A DNA stretch of 64,000 bases from Polyangium spumosum (GCF_009649845.1 NZ_WJIE01000016.1:116315-180314), one strand, 5' to 3'; positions 26,914-36,372 are shown, numbered from the stretch's first letter. Numbers and translations are program-made. Notes: a model not told the origin generated them from the sequence alone.

Positions 26914-27893
26914 TCCGACGACCGATCCTGCCCGCCGCCGCGCTCCTCGTCCTCGTCACCGCCCTCGCGCTCGCCTTCGGCACCGAGCCTGTCTCGCTCG
27001 CAGACGCCCTCCACGAGGACGGCCTCGCCCGCACGATCCTGCTCGACGTGCGCCTGCCGCGTGTCGCCCTCGCCGCCATGGCCGGCGCCGGCCTCGGCGT
27101 CGTCGGCGCCGCGTTCCAGGCGCTCCTCCGCAACCCGCTCGCCGAGCCGTACGTGCTCGGCGTCTCGGGCGGCGCCGCGCTCGGCGCCACCACGGCCATC
27201 GCCCTCGGCCTCGGCGCCACCACGCTGCTCGGCGCGGCGCTCATCCCGGCCGCCTCGCTCGTCGGCGGCCTGCTCGCCACCTCGCTCGTCTACGCCGTCG
27301 CGCGTGGCATGCGCGGCGGCGCCTCGGGCACGGCCATCCTGCTCGCCGGCGTGATGGTCAACTCCATGGCCGCCGCGCTCATCACGTTCCTCAAGGCCCT
27401 CGTCCCGCCCTCACGCGCGCAGCAGCTCTTGCGCTGGCTCGTCGGCTTCGTCGACCTCCCGCACGCCTCGTCGCTCCTCGCGGCCCTCGCCTACGTGGGC
27501 GTCGGCTGCGCCGTGCTCCTCCGCGACGCCGGGCGCCTCAACGTCCTCGTGCTCGGCGACGCGACGGCCGGCACGCTCGGCGTCGACGTGCGCGCCCTCG
27601 AGCGGCGCACGTTCATCGCCTCCTCGTGTGTCGTCGGCGCGATTGTCAGCTTGACCGGCCTCATCGGCTTCGTGGGCCTCGTCGTCCCGCACGCCGTCCG
27701 CCGCTTGATCGGCCCCGACCAGCGGCGCGTCTTGCCCGTCTCGCTCCTCTCGGGCGCGACGATGCTCATCGGCTGCGACCTCCTCGCGCGCCTCGCCTTC
27801 CGCTCGCTCGGCACCGAGCCGCCCGTCGGCGCCGTGACGGCGCTGATCGGCGGCCCGGCCTTCCTCGTGCTCCTGCGTCGCTCGGGCGGTTAA
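26910..27893 (+). CDS. FecCD/BtuC-type ABC transporter permease
   Basis: 327 aa from a TTG that overlaps the coaX stop. It shows about nine hydrophobic helices and FecCD hallmarks: LRLPR-like VRLPRVALAAMAGAGLGVVGAAFQALLRNPLAEPYVLG, GGASGTAILLAGVM and GFVGLVVPHAVRRLIGPDQR (ATPase-coupling loop). It should form a dimeric channel for ferric siderophore, haem or cobalamin. No ATP-binding or substrate-binding gene is adjacent: the next gene runs the other way and is a GST. Partners must be elsewhere. Confidence 0.9.
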
Positions 27894-28507
27894 CCCTGCA
27901 TGATCCGCGCGAACGCGGGCCGCGCCGTGCACCGATCGACCCACGCGTTCACGTTCGCGAAGGCGCTCGTATCGATGCCGAAGCGCCTCATGAACGGGAT
28001 GGCCGCGGCGATGCCGATGTCGGCGAACGTGAACGTGTTGCCCACGAGGTACTCCTTGCCCTCGAGCGCGTCGTTCAGGATCACGAACTGCGCGGCGATG
28101 TCCTTCTTCGCGGTCTCGGCGGCCTTCGGGTTCCGCTCGTCCTCGGGGAAACGATCCAGCGTGTTGCGGAGGAACCGCTGCAGCGCTTCTCCCATGGTCA
28201 CGTTGCCCCAGGCCAGCCACTGGAAGGCCTCGGCGCGCTCCGGGTTCGGCGGCGGGAAGAGCCCCTTGTCCACGCCGAAGCGCTCGCCGAGGTAGAGCAG
28301 GATCGCGAGGCCCTCGAAGATCGGGCGGCCCTCGGCGACGAGGAGCGGCACCTTGCCGTTCGGGTTGAGCGCGAGGAACTCCGGCTTGCGCTGATCACCC
28401 GCCGCGAGGTCGAGCTTGACCTTCTCGTACGGGATGCCGAGCTCCTCGAGCGCCCAGTGCACCCGCGCCGCGCTCGTCATCGGCGTGTAATAGAACTTGA
28501 TGTCCAT
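27890..28507 (-). CDS. glutathione S-transferase
   Basis: 205 aa from ATG 28507, with AGGGAGGAAGG upstream. The N-terminal thioredoxin-like domain (1-80) has YYTPMTSAARVHWALEELGIPYE with a Ser/Thr-type active-site region, NPNGKVPLL (the cis-Pro loop) and a Glu in PIFEGLAILLYL (glutathione site). The C-terminal helical domain has GNTFTFADIGIAAAI. The substrate is unknown. Its 3' end overlaps the convergent permease by 4 bp. Confidence 0.9.
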   Translation of the reverse strand: MDIKFYYTPMTSAARVHWALEELGIPYEKVKLDLAAGDQRKPEFLALNPNGKVPLLVAEGRPIFEGLAILLYLGERFGVDKGLFPPPNPERAEAFQWLAWGNVTMGEALQRFLRNTLDRFPEDERNPKAAETAKKDIAAQFVILNDALEGKEYLVGNTFTFADIGIAAAIPFMRRFGIDTSAFANVNAWVDRCTARPAFARIMQG

Positions 28508-28594
28508 CGCGATCGACCTTCCTCCCTGCGCGGCGCAGGCAGCGCCGCCGCGGTCGAGGGTGTCCGACGCGGCCACGCGCGGCAAGAGCCGGGC

Positions 28595-29494
28595 TCATCG
28601 ATGGTGCATGTCGACATCGAAGACGGCGGGCTGCGTGCCGTCGTCGTCCTCGGCCCAGCCCACGGACACGCCGACGAGCGGCTCGTGATCCCGCTTCGTG
28701 CGGCTCGTGCTCACGCTCACCTGGATCACGCGCATCCCCACATCCGAAGGTTTCGCGCGGCTCTGCGGCAGGATCTGGGACCCGGACAACGTGGTCCGCG
28801 CGGGCTGCGGCGAGGCGACGCGGTTCGTGCGGATGCGACCTGCTGCCATGATCATGGCGCCGTTCGTGGCGGTCGTATCGAGCCCGATCCGGAGGTGCCC
28901 GCACTGCGTGAACCCGACCTGCCCGCGCGGATCCACGTAGCCGAGCCTCTCCTGCGCCGGGATCACGACCTGGAGCTCGTTGCCCTTGCGTAGCCCGTAC
29001 ACCACGTAGCTCGCCGGCCCCTTCGCGAGCGTGGTGAGCGGCACGCGTGTCGTCGCGACCTTCCGCACGCTCGACGTTCGCGCGTCGAGCCAGCCGTCCA
29101 CGACCTCGAGCTCCGCCTCGCCCGGCTTGCGCTCGACGAGGCGCTCGACGCGCATCGGGACCACGGCGCCTGCGCGGACGAGCGTCTGCGCGGAGCCCGA
29201 AGGCGCCACGCCCCGCGGGGTCGCGCCCGCCGTGAGGCAACGCCCTCCCTCGACGTGCACGTTCGCGAACGCGCGCTTGCCCTGGAACGCATCGGCCTCG
29301 ACGCGCACACCCTCGAGGCTCTCGCCCGCGGGGATGGCGTCCGGCGCGTCCTTCGGATGCAACATCTCCGGCACGCGCGCCTCGGGGATCGAAGAGAAGC
29401 TCGGCGCGACCGCCGCGTGCGCGCTCGTGCCCGCCACGAAGGCCAGCGACGAAGCCACGAGCGCGACGGAGAGGCTCGTCCCGATGCGGCTCAT
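28595..29494 (-). CDS. secreted protein, hypothetical
   Basis: 299 aa from ATG 29494, whose ATGA overlaps the stop of the dihaem lipoprotein gene. A signal peptide (about 1-26, ending in ASSLAFVAGTSAHA) is followed by mostly beta-rich sequence with two cysteines and a Pro-rich start. It is probably periplasmic and translated together with the dihaem protein, so it may be its partner, which is inference. No family recognised. Confidence 0.75.
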   Translation of the reverse strand: MSRIGTSLSVALVASSLAFVAGTSAHAAVAPSFSSIPEARVPEMLHPKDAPDAIPAGESLEGVRVEADAFQGKRAFANVHVEGGRCLTAGATPRGVAPSGSAQTLVRAGAVVPMRVERLVERKPGEAELEVVDGWLDARTSSVRKVATTRVPLTTLAKGPASYVVYGLRKGNELQVVIPAQERLGYVDPRGQVGFTQCGHLRIGLDTTATNGAMIMAAGRIRTNRVASPQPARTTLSGSQILPQSRAKPSDVGMRVIQVSVSTSRTKRDHEPLVGVSVGWAEDDDGTQPAVFDVDMHHR

Positions 29495-31464
29495 CACAGG
29501 CTCCTCATGTAGGCCTCGAGCGCGTCGAGGTCTCCCTTCGAGAGGTGCTTCGTGTGGCCCATCGTGCCGTCGACGCCGATCAGGAGCGAACGCAAGGTCG
29601 CGTAGCGGCCGTCGTGGAAATACGGCGCCGTGCCGCCGACGAAGCGGAGCGAGGGCGTGTCGAACGTGGCCGCGACGTCGGCGTCGGCGCGGCTCGAGAC
29701 GTCGTGCGCCCTGTGATCGGTCCACGCGCCCTCCTCGTGATGGCAGCTCCCGCAGCCCGTCTCTGCCGAGTGGAAGACCACCTTGCCGTGCTGAACGAGC
29801 GCTTCGTTCGACGGATCCTTCCTCTCCGCCTCCGGAGGCGTGAGGCTCGTGGCGAACGCGACGAGCGCGTCGAGCTCACGCCGCGCGAGCCCGCCTCCGC
29901 CGAGCCGACCGAAGGTCTCCGCGAGGTGCGCCTCGACGCTGTCGCCGCGGCCCGTCCAGCCGTATGGCGCCGTCTTCGCGAGCCTGCCGGCGAGCATCGG
30001 CGTCTGCCGCGGCCCCTCCGGCGTCGCCCACGTGAGCGCGTCGTCACGCCCGTCGGGATGGCAACTCGCGCAGGCGCGACCGTCGTTCGAGATGCGTGAA
30101 TCACCACTCGCGTGAAAGAGCCTCCGGCCGAGCTCGAGATCCGCGAGCGCCGCCGTCTGCGCCTTGCGCGAGAGCCCGACGCGCACCACCGCGGGCGCCT
30201 CCGCCTCGGCCGCGTCCTCTCCGCCGAGCGGCGCGATCTGGAGCGTGCGATCGAACTGCGACCACACGACGAGCCGCCGGCCCTCCACGTCGACCGCGAG
30301 CCCCGTCGGCCCTGCGGCGACCGGGAAGCGGCGCCGCTCGGCCCGCTGCGGATCGGCCGCCGCCGCGTCGTACTCGACGACCGCGTCGATGCCGAGGCAC
30401 GTGACGAAGAGCGAGCGCGAAGCCGGGTCGATCGCCGCCGCCCGCGGGAGCAAACACGCGGGGCGAGGTCGCGTCGCGCCCACCATCTGCCGCACGTCCG
30501 GCTTCACGTGGATCGACTCGCCGATCGGCTGCTCGGTGTCCTCGTCGACGACCGCGACCGCCGCGACCTCCGGCGGGTTCATGCCGCCGCTGCCGTACCC
30601 CTCCGAGCGCTCCTCGGCGCGCCCCGGATCCACGAGCACCTGCGGCGCGAAGATCCGCCCCGAGAGCTCGGTCGACTTGGCGAGCGCGAACCCCTGACAC
30701 GCGCGCCGCTCGATCTCCTCGCCGCCGCCGAAGAGGCCGATCTTCCCCCGCCGGAACCCGCCCTCCTCGATCCCGCCCACGTCCACCGGGCGCGCGCGCT
30801 TCGCCTCGAGATCGACCACGCTCATCCGCGAGCCCACGACGTGCGCGACGAACGCCTTCTTGCCGTCGTCCGAGACCACGACCCCCCGAGGCTCGCGCGG
30901 CAGCGGCACCTCGTACGTCCGGCGCATGCTCGCCACGTCGTACGCCGTGAGCGCCGCGCCCCAGCCGCTCGACACGAGCAACGTCCTGTCATCGGGCGTC
31001 GTCGAGAGCGCGACCGGCTCGATCGGCGTCGGCACCGTGCAGAGCGACACGAGCGGCTTCGACGGATCGGCCTCCGGCTCGAGCACCTCGATCGCCGCCT
31101 TGTCCCGGAGCGCCACCACGACGCGACCATCGGCCGCCACGACGAGCTGCGACGGCGTCCCTCCGAGCTGGGTCGTCCCGAGCTCCTTGCCCGTCGCGAC
31201 GTCGACCGTGTGGATGTCGCCGTCATCCTCGTCCGCGACGTACGCGATCGTCTTGCCCCCGGCCTTCGCCAGCGCGACCACGCCGCCCTGCCGCGCGCCG
31301 GCCACGGGCTTCGCGCCCACGCCCGGGCGCACGCGCGCGCAGCTCCTCTCCCCGACGCCGGGCGCCTTCGCCTCCGCGCCCCCGCGCCCCGTGCTCCCAC
31401 ACCCCGCCGCGAGACCTGCCGTCGCCGCAGCAACCAGACCGATGACCGCAACGCTCGTTCGCAT
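29494..31464 (-). CDS. dihaem cytochrome c / beta-propeller lipoprotein
   Basis: 656 aa from ATG 31464 (AGAGGAAGG upstream). The lipobox LAAGC marks a lipoprotein. Residues about 60-420 contain YVTN-like propeller blades (VADEDDGDIHTVDVATGKEL, SGWGAALTAYDVASM, VTCLGIDAVVEYD). The C-terminal part has two haem c sites, CASCH (Cys465, Cys468, His469) and CGSCH (Cys571, Cys574, His575), and a MauG/CcpA-like YFHDGRYATLRSLL. The fold resembles dihaem cytochrome c peroxidases or MauG-like proteins fused to a propeller. A periplasmic redox role is likely; peroxidase activity is not proven. Confidence 0.85.
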   Translation of the reverse strand: MRTSVAVIGLVAAATAGLAAGCGSTGRGGAEAKAPGVGERSCARVRPGVGAKPVAGARQGGVVALAKAGGKTIAYVADEDDGDIHTVDVATGKELGTTQLGGTPSQLVVAADGRVVVALRDKAAIEVLEPEADPSKPLVSLCTVPTPIEPVALSTTPDDRTLLVSSGWGAALTAYDVASMRRTYEVPLPREPRGVVVSDDGKKAFVAHVVGSRMSVVDLEAKRARPVDVGGIEEGGFRRGKIGLFGGGEEIERRACQGFALAKSTELSGRIFAPQVLVDPGRAEERSEGYGSGGMNPPEVAAVAVVDEDTEQPIGESIHVKPDVRQMVGATRPRPACLLPRAAAIDPASRSLFVTCLGIDAVVEYDAAAADPQRAERRRFPVAAGPTGLAVDVEGRRLVVWSQFDRTLQIAPLGGEDAAEAEAPAVVRVGLSRKAQTAALADLELGRRLFHASGDSRISNDGRACASCHPDGRDDALTWATPEGPRQTPMLAGRLAKTAPYGWTGRGDSVEAHLAETFGRLGGGGLARRELDALVAFATSLTPPEAERKDPSNEALVQHGKVVFHSAETGCGSCHHEEGAWTDHRAHDVSSRADADVAATFDTPSLRFVGGTAPYFHDGRYATLRSLLIGVDGTMGHTKHLSKGDLDALEAYMRSL

Positions 31465-31635
31465 GCTGCCTTCCTCTTCGCGTGGGGCTCCGGGTCGCCT
31501 GCGGCGCCCTGCGCCCCACACCCCAAACCTCCCCCAGCGTCACTCGCATTCCAGAGCCGGATGTCCGCGCCCGCGGAGGGACCTATGGACGAGCGGCGCA
31601 GCCGATCGATTTACGCGTCGCGAAAAGAAAGACGA

Positions 31636-32034
31636 TCAGCCCATCCCCAGCAGCTTGTTCATGCTGGCCTCATCGGCGGGCGTGAACGGGTGCTGGTCGA
31701 ACTCCGCGCTCGTGACCCACTTGAACGCGTTCACCGCCAGCGGCGCGGGCTCGCCCGCCGTGATGCGGCACTCGTAGAGGTAGAGGTCCACGACGTACCG
31801 CTCGTACGGGTGGCTCACGAACGAGATCATCTGCCCCGGCTCGACCTCGACCCCGAGCCGATGGAAGACCTCGCGCTTCAGCGCCGCCGCGTCCGTCTCC
31901 GCGTCCTCCACGCGCCCGCCGGGGAACTCCCACAACAAGGGCAAGAGGGCCGTCGGGCGGCGCTGCGTGATGAGGTAACGCCCTTCGTGCTCGATGACGG
32001 CAGCAACGACGCGGATCGTACGCGGCGGTTCCAT
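31636..32034 (-). CDS. Nudix hydrolase with degenerate Nudix box
   Basis: 132 aa from ATG 32034 (GGGGGAGA about 9 nt upstream; the ATG at 32043 is too close to it). It is MutT-like in length, and the start IRVVAAVIEHEGRYLITQRR fits. The Nudix box is recognisable at residues 40-62 (G40, x5, E46, x7, R54-E55) but the metal-binding E-E pair is replaced by His58-Arg59 (REVFHRLGV). It may therefore bind nucleotides without the usual hydrolysis, or use other ligands. A regulator or damaged enzyme is possible. Confidence 0.8.
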   Translation of the reverse strand: MEPPRTIRVVAAVIEHEGRYLITQRRPTALLPLLWEFPGGRVEDAETDAAALKREVFHRLGVEVEPGQMISFVSHPYERYVVDLYLYECRITAGEPAPLAVNAFKWVTSAEFDQHPFTPADEASMNKLLGMG

Positions 32035-32095
32035 GGCCGACATTCTCCCCCGCCGAAGCGCGCGGCGCCAGAAGCCGCGCGCTCCGACAACCGTC

Positions 32096-33145
32096 TCAAG
32101 CTTGAATGTTGATCCGGAAGAGCTGCTGGCCCATCAGCAACACGTCCCCGTCGATGAGATCCACCTCCGACGAGATCCGGGTGAACGTGCCGTTCGAGCT
32201 GCCCAGATCCGTGACGAAGAGCTGGCCACGCTCGTAGCTGATGCGGCAGTGCAGACCCGAGACGTAACCGTCCTCGGGGAAGAGCACGTCCCCACGCTCG
32301 CGGCCGAGGTGCAGGCCCGTCTCCGGGATCGGGAACGAGTTGCCCGTCGCGTCCCGGCCGATGATCAGCGCGATGCGACCCACGTAGCCCTTCGACGGGC
32401 TGCCGAGCCGCTCCACGCCGTCCGCCGTCGCCTGCATCGCCGAGAGCGCCTCGAAGCGGACGATCTCCTGGCCGATGCGGAACACGTCGCCGATCATCAC
32501 CGCGATCGGCTCGTCGCGGCGCAGCTTCTTGTACACGCCGTTCAGCGAGCTCTCGTCACGCACGGTGAGCTTGCCGTTCTTCGACACGAACGTCGCGTGC
32601 CGCGGCGACAGGTAGTTGTCACCCGCGAAGATCGCCCCGACGTCACGGCCGATCGTGAACGTCGCCGATGGCAACGTGTACGAGCCCGCCTCCGAGCCGT
32701 CCGCGCGAAGAGCGGTCAGGACGACCGTCATCGCGCTCGGCGTCGAGGCCACCGGCGGCGCCGCGGGCGAGGCGGCGGCCATCGCCGGCACGCTCCCGGG
32801 CTTCGGCAGCTTCGCGCCGCACGACGCGCAGAACCGGTTCGTCAGCGCGTTCGCGTGCCCGCAATCCTTGCAGATCACGGGACCCGCGCCCGCCGCAGGC
32901 GCGGCCTGCGCCGCGATCGGCGGGTGCACGGCTGCAGGCGCGGGCGGCGGGAACTGCGCCACCGCGCCCTTCGCCCCCATGTCGTCCGTCACGGCGCCCG
33001 GACGAACGACAGGGATGCCCTGCGGCGGCGTGCCGCCCGACGCAAACTTCTTCGGAGAAGCATCCCTCGGCAGCTCCGATCCGCAGCCCAGGCAGAACTT
33101 GTAGTGGTCCTGGTTCTCCTTGTTGCATTTGGGACAGGTAATCAC
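32096..33145 (-). CDS. double zinc-ribbon, double FHA-domain protein
   Basis: 349 aa, GTG start after GAGGAGG. Two Cys4 zinc ribbons occur: CPKC...CLGC (4-21) and CKDC...CASC (about 95-115), with Pro/Ala linkers. The C-terminal half has two FHA domains, with TIGRD...LSPRHATF...SSLNGVY (about 175-235) and LGRERGD...VSGLHCRI...DLGSSNGTF (about 275-335). FHA domains bind phosphothreonine, so it should read the output of Hanks-type kinases such as the one at 48174. A -35/-10 pair lies at 33196-33224. Confidence 0.92.
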   Translation of the reverse strand: MITCPKCNKENQDHYKFCLGCGSELPRDASPKKFASGGTPPQGIPVVRPGAVTDDMGAKGAVAQFPPPAPAAVHPPIAAQAAPAAGAGPVICKDCGHANALTNRFCASCGAKLPKPGSVPAMAAASPAAPPVASTPSAMTVVLTALRADGSEAGSYTLPSATFTIGRDVGAIFAGDNYLSPRHATFVSKNGKLTVRDESSLNGVYKKLRRDEPIAVMIGDVFRIGQEIVRFEALSAMQATADGVERLGSPSKGYVGRIALIIGRDATGNSFPIPETGLHLGRERGDVLFPEDGYVSGLHCRISYERGQLFVTDLGSSNGTFTRISSEVDLIDGDVLLMGQQLFRINIQA

Positions 33146-33195
33146 ACCGCCTCCTCGGGCACTGCCGACGCTGGCCCACGCGGACCGCGGCGCCG

Positions 33196-33224
33196 AGCAT
33201 ATTCGGGCCTATTTTTTTTGTCGA
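33196..33224 (-). promoter_or_regulatory. sigma70-like promoter for FHA gene
   Basis: TCGACA (33219-33224) and TATGCT (33196-33201) on the minus strand are separated by exactly 17 bp, much of it an A tract. The predicted start lies about 44 nt before the GTG, leaving room for the visible GAGGAGG. Confidence 0.6.
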
Positions 33225-33326
33225 GGTTTCTCGGCGTCGTGCCACGCGAGCGTCACGCGCGTTCCTCGCTCGGGGGCTTCGCTCGGACAAGCCGAGCTGC
33301 GCCCCCGAATCCCCGGCAAACCCGGT

Positions 33327-33938
33327 TTACTTGGAGGAGAGGAGCGCGAGCGCCTCGCGCACGAGATCGCCGAGGGGCTCGGTCTGCACGCGCGCGCCGA
33401 GCGCCGTCACCGCGCGCTCGGCCTCGGCCGGCCGGAAGCCCATCCGCGTGAGCGCGCCGTGCAAGAGCTCCGCTTTGCCCTCGGTCGCCGCGGGCCTCGG
33501 CGCCTCGGCGCCCTTCGCGACGACCGGCGCCGCCGCGAGCTTGCCCTTGAGCTCGAGGATGAGCCGCTCGGCGGTCTTCTTGCCGATCCCGGGGACGGCC
33601 ACGAGCCGCGACGCCTCGCCGCGCGCGAGCGCCGCCGCGAGCTCGCCCGCGGGCAGCGCCCCCAGGATCGACATCGCCATCTTCGGCCCCACGCTGGAGA
33701 CCCCGATCAGCGCGCGAAACGCCGCGCGATCGTCCAGCGTCGGGAAGCCGTAGAGCGCGAAGGTGTCTTCCCGGACGTGCGTGTGCACGTAGAGGGTGAC
33801 GACGCCGTCACCCTCCCGCGCCGCACGCCCGAGCGCGCCGAGCGGCACCGTGACCTCGTAGCCGACACCTCCGACGTCGATGACCACGACGCCCTCGGCC
33901 GAGTCCTCGACGATGCGGCCCGTGAGCCTGCCGATCAA
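33327..33938 (-). CDS. ruvA: Holliday junction branch migration protein RuvA
   Basis: 203 aa, normal length, TTG start. Domain I is the OB fold (MIGRLTGRIVEDSAEGVVVIDVGGVGYEV, HVREDTFALYGF); domain II has two HhH motifs (LIGVSSVGPKMAMSILGALP and LVAVPGIGKKTAERLILELKGKL); domain III follows a linker (ELLHGALTRMGFRPAEAERAV). It binds four-way junctions and recruits RuvB. ruvB and ruvC are not adjacent. The start overlaps the stop of the upstream lipoprotein gene, so the two are coupled. Confidence 0.97.
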   Translation of the reverse strand: MIGRLTGRIVEDSAEGVVVIDVGGVGYEVTVPLGALGRAAREGDGVVTLYVHTHVREDTFALYGFPTLDDRAAFRALIGVSSVGPKMAMSILGALPAGELAAALARGEASRLVAVPGIGKKTAERLILELKGKLAAAPVVAKGAEAPRPAATEGKAELLHGALTRMGFRPAEAERAVTALGARVQTEPLGDLVREALALLSSK

Positions 33939-34477
33939 TCCTTCTTCGCTCCCTGCGCGATCCAGCGGCGCACCTTGTCACGCGCGTCCTGCGGGAGCAG
34001 GTCGCCCGTGAGCGGCATCGAGCCGCCGCACGCGGCGTCGCAGATCACCGCGGCGCACGTCAAGGTGCCGTCCATCTTGTGCATGAGGAAGCTCGTCTCC
34101 GGGCTGCCCGCCGCGACGATGTCCATGCCCGTCGCCTTCGTCGCCTTCACGCCGACGTTCTGCGCGAAGATCGCGTCGATCTCCGCCTGCGTCGGCTCGG
34201 TCGCGCTGTTGGCCGGGCCGAGGTAGGGCTGCCCGGCCTGACCCACGACCGCGCCGTGGCAAGCCGCGCCGCCGATGCCGCAGGAGTTGCGGAAGATCGG
34301 GAGCACGTCGCCCGTGAACGTCACCGCGGGGCTCGTCTTGTCGAACGACCCGTAGTCGTAACAAGTATCGTCGCCGTTCCCGTCGTCGGAGCAACCCGCC
34401 ACGCCAAACGCGAGCGCGGCCAGGGAAGCAAGACCAGCAATCATCAAAGATACGAGTTTGTTCGAGCGCTTCGGCAT
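33935..34477 (-). CDS. lipoprotein with cytochrome-like Cys/His motif
   Basis: 180 aa. Signal peptide with lipobox FGVAGC. The sequence VTFTGDVLPIFRNSCGIGGAACHG resembles the N-terminal haem site of myxobacterial cytochrome c-like lipoproteins, but the spacing is C-x6-C-H rather than C-x2-C-H. Further Cys (CAAVICDAACGG) and a C-terminal RRWIAQGA (typical of PSD/cytochrome c domains) support the relationship. Haem attachment is uncertain. A leaderless TAGGGT box precedes it, and it is coupled to ruvA. Confidence 0.7.
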   Translation of the reverse strand: MPKRSNKLVSLMIAGLASLAALAFGVAGCSDDGNGDDTCYDYGSFDKTSPAVTFTGDVLPIFRNSCGIGGAACHGAVVGQAGQPYLGPANSATEPTQAEIDAIFAQNVGVKATKATGMDIVAAGSPETSFLMHKMDGTLTCAAVICDAACGGSMPLTGDLLPQDARDKVRRWIAQGAKKD

Positions 34478-34484
34478 GGCCCCG

Positions 34485-34490
34485 ACCCTA
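34485..34490 (-). promoter_or_regulatory. extended -10-like TGGTAGGGT, probable leaderless promoter
   Basis: On the minus strand TAGGGT, preceded by TGG, ends 7 nt before the ATG at 34477. The hexamer is the same as that before coaX. Confidence 0.45.
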
Positions 34491-34573
34491 CCAGAATTCC
34501 GGTCCGCTACGGCAGAGGTTAGGCCGCTGCTCGCTTGGCCCGCGCGGGGGGACGGCATTACCATCGGCGTGGC

Positions 34574-35059
34574 ATGCGGTCCCTCTGCGCCCTCGCCCTC
34601 GCCTTCTCCGTCTCCGGCTGCGCCGGTGGGGGCCAGGAAGCCCTCCGCAAGGAGATCGCGTCCCTGCGCCAGGAGGTGGGCCGTGTACGTGCAGACAACA
34701 ACATCCTGGCCGCCCGGGTCGAGACGCTCGAGCTCTCGAGCACGAAGCTCGCCGCGCGTGGAAACGCGCCTGCGAGCGCGAACGCCTCGACGAGCGCCGA
34801 GGACGACCGACCTTCGCTCGACGTCGTGCACCTCGCGCCGACAGCCGAAGGCGGGACCGCGGCGGCGCTCGCGCCCATCGCAGGGGCGCCCGCCGAAGAC
34901 GACGACACGAGCGCCTCGAACGAGGCCGACGACGCGCCTCGCCCGCTCCTCCGCTCGACGGCCCGGGGCGAGGTGATCACGCAACCTGCCTCTCTCGCGC
35001 CCCCGAGCCCCGCGAAGGCCAAGCGCCCCCTCCCGAGCCCCCCGAGAACGGCACCATGA
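34574..35059 (+). CDS. coiled-coil lipoprotein
   Basis: 161 aa from ATG 34574. The lipobox is SVSGC. Residues about 24-60 form a short coiled coil (ALRKEIASLRQEVGRVRADNNILAARVETLE), followed by a long acidic, Ala/Pro-rich disordered tail. It is coupled by ATGA to the LysM protein downstream, so the two may act at the cell wall together. Divergent from the lipoprotein-ruvA operon. Confidence 0.75.
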   Translation: MRSLCALALAFSVSGCAGGGQEALRKEIASLRQEVGRVRADNNILAARVETLELSSTKLAARGNAPASANASTSAEDDRPSLDVVHLAPTAEGGTAAALAPIAGAPAEDDDTSASNEADDAPRPLLRSTARGEVITQPASLAPPSPAKAKRPLPSPPRTAP

Positions 35060-36372
35060 CGCACACACGCGCCCTCGCCTCGAGCTCCCTCGTCCTCCTC
35101 GCCCTCGCGGCCTCGGGCCACGCGCGCGCGCAGGACACCGATGCCGCGCCTTCGCAGGGAGGCGGCGCGCAGGTCACCGTCGTGCAGGTCCCGCAGGCGC
35201 CGGCGCCGCCGACGCAGGTGGTCGTCCCGGGTTACCCGCAGCCCGGCTTCAACCCCGACGGACACCTGCCCTCGAGCTCGCGCTCCACGCTCGACACGTC
35301 GCGCTCCGCCGACGGCTTCGATCTGCTGCCCGATCCCGAGGCGAGCGAGACCGTGCGTGGCACGGCGAACGGCGGCTTCGTCCTCGAAGGTCAACACGTG
35401 CCGGAGCTCCACAGCGTGCGCACGGGCGACACGCTCTGGGACATCTCGAGCCGCTACTACAAGAACCCGTACGGCTGGCCGCGCCTCTGGGCGCAGAACC
35501 CGCAAATCCAGAACCCACACTGGATCTACCCCGGCGATCAGGTCCGCCTGCGCGACTCGAGCGACAGCGGCCTCCCCGGCATGCGCCGCCTCCTCAGCGG
35601 CGAGCGCAAGGTCGCGCCGCAGACGGTGTTCTTGCGCGACACGGGCTGGCTCGACGACAAGAAGGAAGACGTCTGGGGCGAGATCAACGGCAGCCCCGCG
35701 GACAAGATGCTGCTCGCCGCGGGCGACGACGTCTACGTGCAGCTCGACGACAAACACGAGGTCGCGGTCGGCCAGCTCCTCACGATCTTCCGCCCGCTCG
35801 TGACGAGCGGCGACGCCGCGCAGAAGGGCCAGCTCATCTCGATCCGCGGCACGTTGCGGGTCGATCGCATCAACCCGCAGACGCGTATGGTCCGCGGCCG
35901 CGTGGTCGAGTCGCTCGACACGGTCGAGCGCGGCGCGAAGGTCGGCCCGGTCGATCGGCGCTTCGTCGTCGTCTCGCCCGTGACGAGCGCCGAGGACATC
36001 GAGGCGAAGATCGTGGCGGCGCTTTATCCGCACGCGTTTTACGGGCAGCACCAGGTGGTGTTCCTGGACAAGGGCGAGAAGGAGGGCGTCAAGCCCGGGA
36101 TGCGCTTCTTCGCCCTGCGCCGCGGCGATCGCTGGCGCCACACGTTACGCGCCGCCGGCAAGTTCGCGACCATGCGGCCGGTCGTCGAAGACGATCGCCC
36201 CGCGCAGACGGAGGCCCTCGCGCCGCCCGCCGACGAGAACCTCTTCCCGGACGAGACGTACGCGGAGCTGCGCGTGTTGAAGGTCCGTGAGCACACGGCG
36301 ACGGCGCTGGTGACGGCCTCGCAGCACGAGATCGAGCGCGGCGCGTTCGTCGCGGCGCGCAAGGGTTACTGA
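35056..36372 (+). CDS. secreted LysM-domain protein
   Basis: 438 aa. Signal peptide about 1-25. A single LysM domain at about 118-170 (HSVRTGDTLWDISSRYYKNPYGWPRLWAQNPQIQNPHWIYPGDQVRL) should bind peptidoglycan. The remaining 270 residues are beta-rich (ISIRGTLRVDRINPQTRMVRGRV). No catalytic residues recognised. Related proteins are widespread in Myxococcota. Coupled to the upstream coiled-coil lipoprotein; the 3' end overlaps the convergent membrane gene by 7 bp. Confidence 0.85.
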   Translation: MTHTRALASSSLVLLALAASGHARAQDTDAAPSQGGGAQVTVVQVPQAPAPPTQVVVPGYPQPGFNPDGHLPSSSRSTLDTSRSADGFDLLPDPEASETVRGTANGGFVLEGQHVPELHSVRTGDTLWDISSRYYKNPYGWPRLWAQNPQIQNPHWIYPGDQVRLRDSSDSGLPGMRRLLSGERKVAPQTVFLRDTGWLDDKKEDVWGEINGSPADKMLLAAGDDVYVQLDDKHEVAVGQLLTIFRPLVTSGDAAQKGQLISIRGTLRVDRINPQTRMVRGRVVESLDTVERGAKVGPVDRRFVVVSPVTSAEDIEAKIVAALYPHAFYGQHQVVFLDKGEKEGVKPGMRFFALRRGDRWRHTLRAAGKFATMRPVVEDDRPAQTEALAPPADENLFPDETYAELRVLKVREHTATALVTASQHEIERGAFVAARKGY

